Below are positions 58,608 through 64,000 of a DNA stretch of 64,000 nucleotides, one piece after another (the first letter of the stretch is position 1; the number at the start of each line of letters is the position of its first letter). The notes beneath the pieces were generated by a model. The model was not told the DNA's origin. It made no database searches and was given only the letters and a program-made list of their open reading frames with translations. The stretch is taken from NCBI GenBank assembly GCA_005880915.1, contig VBIW01000035.1, positions 353,728-417,727 on the forward strand. The letters are read 5' to 3'. This DNA comes from Chloroflexota bacterium. Lineage in GTDB: Bacteria > Chloroflexota > Dormibacteria > Dormibacterales > Dormibacteraceae. The translations under genes were made by a program, and so were the position numbers.

Positions 58608-60029
58608 TTAGACGAGGCTTGTGATCAGCTCGGCCTGCTCCATCAGGTGGCGCGGCGCCAGGAACTTGCGAATGATCCGCTGCCTCGCCTCGTTGCCGAG
58701 CGCCTGGGCGCCCCTCGGATCCCGCAGGAGGCCGGCGACCGCGGAGCCGAACCCCTTCAAGTCATTGGGGTCGTTGATCAGGATGCCGCTTCTCCCATGC
58801 TCGACCTGGTCTTCGATCCCGCCGACGCGGCTGGCGACGACAGGGCGTCCTTTCCACATCGCCTCGGCGACAGTCAGGCCGAAGCCCTCTGCCAGGCTTT
58901 TCTGTACCACGACGTCGGCGCGCCGCTGAAGGGCGTTGACTATGGCGGCGTTTTCTTCGGTGTCGTCCATTGGGAGCTGGGCAATCACGACGCGGTCGCG
59001 CGTCCGCGCATCCATCTCGTCACGGACGCTCGTGACCTCGCGCAGGATCTCGGACTGCTGCGGGTCGTCGTCGACCGAGTTCACGGTAGGCCCTGCAAGG
59101 ACCAACCACGAATCGACGTGTGGCGCCACGAGCTGTGCGAATCCACGAGCCACGCCGCTCGGGTCTTTCAGGCGGTCCCAGCGCGAGACCTGGACCACGA
59201 TGCGGGCGTCTACAGGAAGCGAGGCGGTGAGGTTGGCACGTCGGCGCACTCGTCCCGCGGTACCGTCGTTGCGGAGAAATGTCGCCTCGCCGTCGGCCCC
59301 GCTGAGGATGCCGCTCGCGCGCAGAATCTCGGCCACAATGTGGCCGTCCATGTCCTGGTTCTTCGTCGAGAATGCGTCGATGCAAGGCGCGATGATGTGG
59401 ATCCGCGACCCATCAGGTCCATCCCACACGTACGCCGTGCGGGAAAAGACGAAGGCCGATGCGGTCTCGAGGTAGGGCGTGAGGAACCGCCAGGCCGTGC
59501 GGACCATATCGTTGGGCTGGTCGACACCGATATGCGACCGCCAGATCACCTTCACGCCGTGGCCTGTGAGCGTGGGGACCAATCCCGCTGTTTGCGGATC
59601 GTGAAGGACCGCCACGTCGCCGGGCTTCATGAGCTCGACGAGCGCGGCTGCGTTGCCCTCCAGCGTTTGCTCGTACTCCGCGCGTTGGGCAGCGCTGAGC
59701 TCGGACCCGTCCGGGGAGACGCCGTGAAGCAGCATGTGGATCCTCTTGGTCACCTGGAAGAAGTCAGGTGAGCCTTCGATCACCAGCCAGCGCTCGTCGA
59801 CGCCGACACTCCGATCGTATGGAATGAGCGCGGCCAGAAGCTCGGCCACGCCGCCGCCGCGCCCGGCCGAGTTGACGTTCCAGACCACCTTGCCACGCAG
59901 CTTCGCTGCGAATGCCCGCATGGCGCTATCGAACTGAGACCAGGCTTCCTCGCCGAGCAGAGAGCGATAGCGCTCGATCGGCGACGGGCCGGTGTCTACG
60001 GCATGCACACGCGCTCTGGTGGCGGCCAT
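58608..60029 (-). CDS. treT: Trehalose synthase-like GT4 glycosyltransferase (TreT type)
   Basis: A 473-residue GT4 enzyme. The N-terminal VVWNVNSAGRGGGVAELL and VLHDPQTAGLV segments mark the trehalose glycosyltransferring synthase/trehalose phosphorylase group, which joins a nucleotide sugar and glucose reversibly. The C-terminal half has VVQVSRWDRLKDPSG and LAEGFGLTVAEAMWKGRPVV. Direction in vivo and donor are inferred. Probable stress or compatible-solute role. First gene of a minus-strand set with cupin and DUF72. Confidence 0.85.
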   Translation of the reverse strand: MAATRARVHAVDTGPSPIERYRSLLGEEAWSQFDSAMRAFAAKLRGKVVWNVNSAGRGGGVAELLAALIPYDRSVGVDERWLVIEGSPDFFQVTKRIHMLLHGVSPDGSELSAAQRAEYEQTLEGNAAALVELMKPGDVAVLHDPQTAGLVPTLTGHGVKVIWRSHIGVDQPNDMVRTAWRFLTPYLETASAFVFSRTAYVWDGPDGSRIHIIAPCIDAFSTKNQDMDGHIVAEILRASGILSGADGEATFLRNDGTAGRVRRRANLTASLPVDARIVVQVSRWDRLKDPSGVARGFAQLVAPHVDSWLVLAGPTVNSVDDDPQQSEILREVTSVRDEMDARTRDRVVIAQLPMDDTEENAAIVNALQRRADVVVQKSLAEGFGLTVAEAMWKGRPVVASRVGGIEDQVEHGRSGILINDPNDLKGFGSAVAGLLRDPRGAQALGNEARQRIIRKFLAPRHLMEQAELITSLV

Positions 60030-60090
60030 AAGAGGGGAACGCCTTGACGGTCGAACCTACGGACGCGCCCTCGCGCGCGCGCGTCTCCTT

Positions 60091-60112
60091 ATCTAGATCT
60101 CACGATCTAGAT
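60091..60112. repeat. Paired ATCTAGAT palindromes
   Basis: The eight-base palindrome ATCTAGAT occurs twice (60091-60098 and 60105-60112) with CTCACG between, directly after the stop of the small 60114 gene and 62 bases before the TreT-like start. It is AT-rich in a GC-rich context, which suggests an operator or a transcript hairpin. Confidence 0.5.
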
Positions 60113-60113
60113 A

Positions 60114-60488
60114 TCACGCGACGTCGGCGACCAGGTCGTCCTCGGCGACGAGGTCATTGATCGTCGCGAGCAGTTCGTCAGCCAGGCTCTGCGCTTCGCC
60201 CCGAGACAAGCCCGCAAGCGCGCGCCCATCGAATACAAGACGCGCCGGGGTTTCTCCGCTCCCGTTCGAGATTGCGCGGACCACACCGCCGAGGCGGGGC
60301 GCCTCAACGCCTTCCGGGTGCAGAGCCACCCCCACGATGACCGCGCGGGCCCCCGAGATTGGAACACCCAGCTCGAGTCGAGCGCCGCGATCGAGCGCAA
60401 CACTCTGTCCTCGGTGACGCGAGAGCCACAGGTAGACGCGTGCCAGGTCGCTTGCTCCGTCGGATTCGGTTCGTATGGCGCTCATCAT
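60114..60488 (-). CDS. Hypothetical protein
   Basis: A 124-residue soluble protein with an alternating strand/helix pattern (VALDRGARLELGVPI, ARAVIVGVALHPEGVE) and an acidic C-terminus (DLVAEDDLVADVA). No family recognised. ATG 60488. It lies upstream of, and in the same direction as, the TreT-like gene. Confidence 0.55.
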   Translation of the reverse strand: MMSAIRTESDGASDLARVYLWLSRHRGQSVALDRGARLELGVPISGARAVIVGVALHPEGVEAPRLGGVVRAISNGSGETPARLVFDGRALAGLSRGEAQSLADELLATINDLVAEDDLVADVA

Positions 60489-60641
60489 TTCTCCACAAAG
60501 CTACCGCCGGCTCCGCCGCGTGAATACGTAATCAGCAACCAAATCCGAGGGGCCTTTATTCGTGGCTTTTCCTGGGCGCGGATGATTGATAAGCTCATGC
60601 GTGGCATTTCGTAGGGCTCTAGCGCAGGGGGGAATTTGGGC

Positions 60642-62156
60642 ATGCGAGGTACTCTTCGCTTCGTCGCTTTGCGGCCGCGGTCGTTGCTGGCCGCCGTGTC
60701 GTTGGTCGTCCTGAGCTTGCCTGCTGGGCCGGTTCATGCGGCGACTACAGGGGCGGTCGAGACATACATCGTTACCTACAAGGACGGCGCCTCGTCCAGC
60801 AATGCCGCCACGTTGATCCAGGCCGCGGGTGGGCAGCTCGTCTACAACTACCCGCAGATCGGTGTCGCGATCGCGCGTTCCAACCGAAGCGATTTCGGAG
60901 CCAACGTGAGGGCTGATGCATCTGTAGACGGGGCTTCAACCACGACCAGCTTCAGCTCGCGGCTGGACAACGGTCAGCTGGACGCGAACGCGACCAACGC
61001 CGGCGCGCCGACCGGACCCGCGCCGGGCGACACGTTGTCCTCGCTCCAGTGGGATATGAAGCAGATCCACGCATTCGAAGCCCAGTCGATCAGCAGCGGG
61101 AGTCGATCCGTGCTCGCAGGTGACATCGACACGGGTGTCGACTTCACCCATCCAGACCTCGCACAGAACATCGACTTTGCGAACAGCGTCTCCTGCATCG
61201 GAGGCAGCCCGAATACTGCGCCCTCGGCGTGGAAGGATGACAACGGGCATGGCACCCACACGGCGGGGACAATCGCGGCCGCGCGCAACGGATTGGGGAT
61301 CGTTGGTGTCGCGCCCAACGTCAGGCTGGCCGCGATCAAGGCGGGAACCGCCGATGGATTCTTCTTCCCAGAGTCGGTTGTGTGCGCGTTCATGTGGGCG
61401 GGTACGCACCACTTCAACGTGACTAACAACAGCTACTTCGCCGACCCGTGGTACTTCAACTGCAAGAACGACCCGGTCCAGCGGGCGATCTGGAAGGCCG
61501 AATCCCGCGCCATCAAATTCGCGATGCAGCAGGGCGTCAGCGTCGTTGCGGCCGAAGGCAACTTCTCGGATGATTTGGCGCACCCGACGCAGGACGTGAT
61601 CAGCCCGGACACGGGTCCCGGTGTGCCTCGGACCGTGCATAACGACTGTGTCGTCATCCCGGTTGAGATTCCGGGCGTGATCGGCGTGACGGCCGATGGC
61701 AGCCTGCAGATGAAGTCGTTTTACTCGAACTACGGGGTGGGCGTCACGCAGGTGACCGCGCCCGGCGGGGACAGCATCCTTCAGCCGACGGCGGATCCCG
61801 GCCATGGACGAGTCCTCTCGACGTGGCCTTCTTACATCTTCTGCCGTCGCGAAATCGTCGACCCGAACGTCCCGACCGCAACCTACTGCTGGGCGCAGGG
61901 CACGTCGATGGCGTCACCGCACGTCACCGGCGTGGTCGCGCTGATCGAAAGCGTCGGGATGACCAACCCTGGCCGGGTGCAGGCTCGCGTCAACAACACC
62001 GCCGACGCAATGCAATGCCCGAACGCCGCCGTGGTGGCCCTCTATGCGCCATTTCCATCGGCGAGCAACGGAGCGCCGCAGCAGTGCACCGGCGGCGCCG
62101 GTTACAGCTCCTGGTTCGGACACGGGCAGGTCAACGCCCTTTCCGCCGTGAGCTAG
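60642..62156 (+). CDS. Secreted subtilisin-like serine protease (S8)
   Basis: A 504-residue exported protease. Signal peptide ends near PVHAAT; an I9-type propeptide follows (ETYIVTYKDGAS, residues ~40-95). The catalytic triad is complete: Asp163 in DIDTGVD, His203 in NGHGTHTAG and Ser422 in GTSMASPH. The oxyanion Asn is in AAEGN. Several cysteines (e.g. CKNDP, YCWAQG) suggest disulfides. ATG 60642 follows AGGGGGGA; the track start TTG is six bases earlier. Confidence 0.92.
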   Translation: MRGTLRFVALRPRSLLAAVSLVVLSLPAGPVHAATTGAVETYIVTYKDGASSSNAATLIQAAGGQLVYNYPQIGVAIARSNRSDFGANVRADASVDGASTTTSFSSRLDNGQLDANATNAGAPTGPAPGDTLSSLQWDMKQIHAFEAQSISSGSRSVLAGDIDTGVDFTHPDLAQNIDFANSVSCIGGSPNTAPSAWKDDNGHGTHTAGTIAAARNGLGIVGVAPNVRLAAIKAGTADGFFFPESVVCAFMWAGTHHFNVTNNSYFADPWYFNCKNDPVQRAIWKAESRAIKFAMQQGVSVVAAEGNFSDDLAHPTQDVISPDTGPGVPRTVHNDCVVIPVEIPGVIGVTADGSLQMKSFYSNYGVGVTQVTAPGGDSILQPTADPGHGRVLSTWPSYIFCRREIVDPNVPTATYCWAQGTSMASPHVTGVVALIESVGMTNPGRVQARVNNTADAMQCPNAAVVALYAPFPSASNGAPQQCTGGAGYSSWFGHGQVNALSAVS

Positions 62157-62192
62157 AGGTTCAACAGGGGGGCGAGCGCGTTCTCAAGTTGA

Positions 62193-62612
62193 ATGCGCCT
62201 CGCCCGCCTGGTCGTCGTCGCCCCGCCCGCCTTCGTACTCATGGTCGTTTCGACCTGCGCGCAGCCAAGCTCGCCGCAGGCCACGTCACGATCGGAGCCG
62301 CCGCGTTGCGCCAAAACTTTTGTCAACGCGATAACTTCCTCCGACGCCACTCCAGGCGTGTGGGATTGTCTGAGTCCCGCCTATCAGAACCGACTCGAGG
62401 GCCAGGGCGATCGTGTCTTCGCGGTCGACGTGCCGCTTTGGACGCATTACAGATATCTCGGCGTGGATCACAACATCGCGCTGTTCGACCTCACGGTGAA
62501 TGGGACGGTCGAGCCGGCGGTCTACAACCCGCCGGTCAGCCACGTGATCATGGCGGTCTACCTCGACTCGGGCGGCAAGGTCGATCGAGCCAAGGCGGCG
62601 ACCCCTAGCTAG
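62193..62612 (+). CDS. Small exported protein, possible lipoprotein
   Basis: A 139-residue protein with an N-terminal hydrophobic segment and cysteine (VVSTCAQ), near to but not a perfect lipobox because Thr precedes Cys. The mature part has a NTF2-like flavour (FVNAITSSDATPGVWDCLSPAYQNRL, seen as CLSPAYQNRL). No family assigned. It follows the protease by 36 bases and overlaps the convergent NUDIX gene by eight. Confidence 0.6.
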   Translation: MRLARLVVVAPPAFVLMVVSTCAQPSSPQATSRSEPPRCAKTFVNAITSSDATPGVWDCLSPAYQNRLEGQGDRVFAVDVPLWTHYRYLGVDHNIALFDLTVNGTVEPAVYNPPVSHVIMAVYLDSGGKVDRAKAATPS

Positions 62613-63069
62613 AGAGTTGCGCCTCGAGCCGGTCGAGGAATGCACTTTGCGCCGCAAGGATCATGCGCCGTGCCGCCTCGAGGTCGAACCAGGCCGCCTT
62701 GTCGACTTCTGGAAATTCCTGCGTCTTGCCCGATCGCGGCGGCCACTCGATGGCGAACGTGCTGCTGGACACCCGCGAGACATCCAGGTCTCCGCTAAGC
62801 GCCCACGCGTGGACGACCTTGCCGCCGGCCTGTCGGAGTGAACCGAGCGACGATACATCGCCTTCGGGGGGAGGCACGCCCAGCTCCTCCTGGAACTCCC
62901 GGCGCGCGACATCGAGACGCGACTCGCCGGCCCCCATCTCGCCCTTCGGGATCGACCACGCTCCCGCCTCGCGGCGCTTCCAGAACGGTCCGCCCGGGTG
63001 CACGAGAAGGACCTCTGGCTTGCCGTCGCGGACCCGATAGAGCACCAATCCGGCGCTCTCGACGGTCAT
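62605..63069 (-). CDS. NUDIX hydrolase
   Basis: A 154-residue NUDIX protein with an intact box GEMGAGESRLDVARREFQEELG (Gx5Ex7REUxEExGU; quoted in part as ARREFQEELG). The AGLVLYRVRDGKPEVLLVHPG start and WSIPKGE are those of the Ap4A/NTP pyrophosphatase-type members. Substrate unknown. Single gene. Confidence 0.9.
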   Translation of the reverse strand: MTVESAGLVLYRVRDGKPEVLLVHPGGPFWKRREAGAWSIPKGEMGAGESRLDVARREFQEELGVPPPEGDVSSLGSLRQAGGKVVHAWALSGDLDVSRVSSSTFAIEWPPRSGKTQEFPEVDKAAWFDLEAARRMILAAQSAFLDRLEAQLSS

Positions 63070-63245
63070 CCGAACCTTGTTTGGCTCACAGCGGAAGTCC
63101 CGCCTCGAGGTGGGCGAGCGCGCGGTCCGCGACCTGGACCAGCCGAGATATCCCCTAGCACGTTCTTCAACTACCTGGAACTATTGCATTTCTGTCGTGG
63201 CAGTCCGCGTAAGTTGACAGGACTGAACCAAGGAGGGACTGATTG

Positions 63246-63563
63246 ATGCCATACGACGAAAGCGAGAAGGCATGGGACCGCTTCGAGGCCGATATCCAGG
63301 GCCTCGCGGGTGAGCTGAAGCGCCACTACCGCAGCACGAGTGACGAGAAGCACACCGCCGAGCTCAACCGATCGCTGGAGCAGCTGCGCCAGGCGGCGGA
63401 ATCCGTCTTCAAGTCGCTGGAGAGCGCGACCCGCGACCCTCAGGTCCGCGGCAAGACAAAGGACACCGCGCGGTCGTTTGGGATGGCCGTCGCCGAGACG
63501 TTCCGCGATCTCAGCGACGAGATCGATAAGGCAGTGCGCAAGCCCGCCGAAACGAAGAAGTAA
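63246..63563 (+). CDS. Small charged helical protein
   Basis: A 105-residue, strongly charged and mainly helical protein (EKAWDRFEADIQGLAGELKRHY, LNRSLEQLRQAAESVFKSLE). The start ATG 63246 is ten bases after AAGGAGGG. Similar small proteins occur beside stress or envelope genes in actinobacteria-like genomes, but no function is known to me. A nine-base-pair hairpin follows the stop. Confidence 0.6.
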   Translation: MPYDESEKAWDRFEADIQGLAGELKRHYRSTSDEKHTAELNRSLEQLRQAAESVFKSLESATRDPQVRGKTKDTARSFGMAVAETFRDLSDEIDKAVRKPAETKK

Positions 63564-63566
63564 CGA

Positions 63567-63607
63567 CGGCCTAGTTGAAGTTCCCACCCACATTTGGCAC
63601 TAGGCCG
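63567..63607 (+). terminator. Terminator-like hairpin after the small helical protein gene
   Basis: CGGCCTAGT and ACTAGGCCG form a perfect nine-base-pair stem around a 23-base loop, three bases after the stop. No T run is present. It may still end transcription or protect the 3' end. The rest of the gap to 63694 shows no gene. Confidence 0.45.
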
Positions 63608-63694
63608 CAGTGGCCATCAGGGGCACAGCCAAGGGTGGAGAGGTTCGAACGCAGGAATGCCCTGACCTGCGGAGCCCGCGAAAAAGCCTAGCCC

Positions 63695-64000
63695 TTAGTC
63701 CGGTCCGCGTCCGAAGGTGATCGTCGGTGCGATCGGCACGATGTCGCGATCATCGGTCTTGACCAATTGCCAGCCGCCCTCATGAACTTTCCAGTGATGC
63801 CGGTGACAGAGCAGCACCAGGTTGTCCAGGTCGGTCGACCCACCGCGAATCCAATGCACCAGGTGATGGCCGTCGCACCACGATGCCGGCCGTTCGCAGC
63901 CGGGCCACACGCAGTGTCCGTCGCGCGCCTTTAGAGCCCGCTTCGCCGGTCCGGCGATGACTCGCCTCGAGCGGCCCATGTCGATGACCACCGACTCCTC
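63695..64000 (-). CDS. HNH endonuclease domain protein (13E12/DUF222 type), 5' end cut by window edge
   Basis: The frame is open to the right edge, so only the C-terminal ~100 residues are seen; the ATG at 63991 is probably internal. The HNH motif is complete: HCVWPGCERPASWCDGHHLVHW (quoted in part as CDGHHLVHW), then DNLVLLCHRHHWKVHEGGW with the metal-binding histidines and CxxC pair. This is the usual C-terminus of the 13E12 repeat/DUF222 family, abundant in actinobacteria. Confidence 0.88.
   Translation of the reverse strand, partial: EESVVIDMGRSRRVIAGPAKRALKARDGHCVWPGCERPASWCDGHHLVHWIRGGSTDLDNLVLLCHRHHWKVHEGGWQLVKTDDRDIVPIAPTITFGRGPD

Noticed and set aside
60060-60090. GCGCGCGCGC alternating tract as a possible Z-DNA or repeat element
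   Set aside because: Only about ten bases long and common by chance at this base composition.
63600-63680. A GGTTCGAACGC string that resembles a tRNA T-arm
   Set aside because: Flanking bases do not pair into a T-stem, and no acceptor, D or anticodon arms can be drawn.
1-64000. Search for prophage, insertion sequences, CRISPR or toxin-antitoxin modules
   Set aside because: No transposase, integrase, phage structural gene, regularly spaced repeat or recognisable toxin-antitoxin pair was seen; the P-loop protein at 14917 has no antitoxin partner.

Overview
The window is 64 kb of GC-rich, gene-dense bacterial chromosome. I count 63 supportable protein genes plus one doubtful ORF, and no rRNA, tRNA, CRISPR array, insertion sequence or phage block. 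Both edges cut genes: a ferrochelatase at the left and an HNH/13E12-type protein at the right. Lipoprotein signals, a ferrochelatase of the monoderm (coproporphyrin) type, three-repeat DUF1206, a fused DppC-DppD transporter, a 13E12-type HNH protein and the absence of any outer-membrane gene suggest a soil member of the Terrabacteria (Actinomycetota, Chloroflexota or Candidatus Dormibacterota). The sequence alone does not settle the lineage.

Layout. 1-5.1 kb: ferrochelatase, a catalytically altered crotonase, and a lipid operon (DUF1206, diacylglycerol kinase, two PAP2 phosphatases). 5.2-9.5 kb: a GH38 alpha-mannosidase and an acyl-CoA synthetase. 9.5-13.5 kb: a Fur-family regulator divergent from a complete Zn/Mn-type ABC importer with two permeases; TGCGCA-rich dyads lie between them. 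13.5-15.5 kb: DUF302 protein, proline iminopeptidase, small P-loop kinase. 15.5-27.4 kb: a LacI-controlled, one-directional seven-gene carbohydrate locus (Opp/Dpp-type ABC importer, binding protein, GH3 glucosidase, secreted beta-helix protein) behind a near-consensus promoter and a double palindromic operator. 27.4-33.7 kb: a second LacI island with a PfkB kinase facing a CUT1 sugar ABC importer and a zinc dehydrogenase, with tandem GACAACGTTGTC operators between them. 33.9-45.5 kb: GlgA/GlgM-type glycosyltransferase, YciI protein, adenine deaminase, class III aminotransferase, alpha/beta hydrolase, threonine synthase, methyltransferase, CorA, an ECF sigma factor with a probable anti-sigma partner, GrpB and LURP-one proteins.

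45.7-55.3 kb is a signalling region. On the minus strand lie a PAS/GAF-LuxR regulator and then a tightly packed operon: a 52-residue membrane peptide, a Ser/Thr kinase-receiver-HD-GYP fusion, a membrane hybrid histidine kinase with two receivers, two stand-alone receivers and a truncated receiver. An OmpR/histidine-kinase pair follows on the plus strand. The kinase-receiver-HD-GYP protein and its operon are the most unusual content of the window: they appear to join Ser/Thr phosphorylation, a branched His-Asp relay and cyclic-di-GMP breakdown in one unit.

55.4-64 kb: secreted beta-propeller, DUF2461, DUF72, cupin, TreT-like trehalose synthase, a secreted subtilisin-like protease, a small exported protein, NUDIX hydrolase, a small helical protein and the HNH protein.

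Translational coupling through NTGA overlaps is frequent. ATGA, GTGA and TTGA junctions are present, and three CTGA junctions suggest some CTG starts. No stretch above 300 bases lacks a gene; the longest weak gap is 45508-45759.
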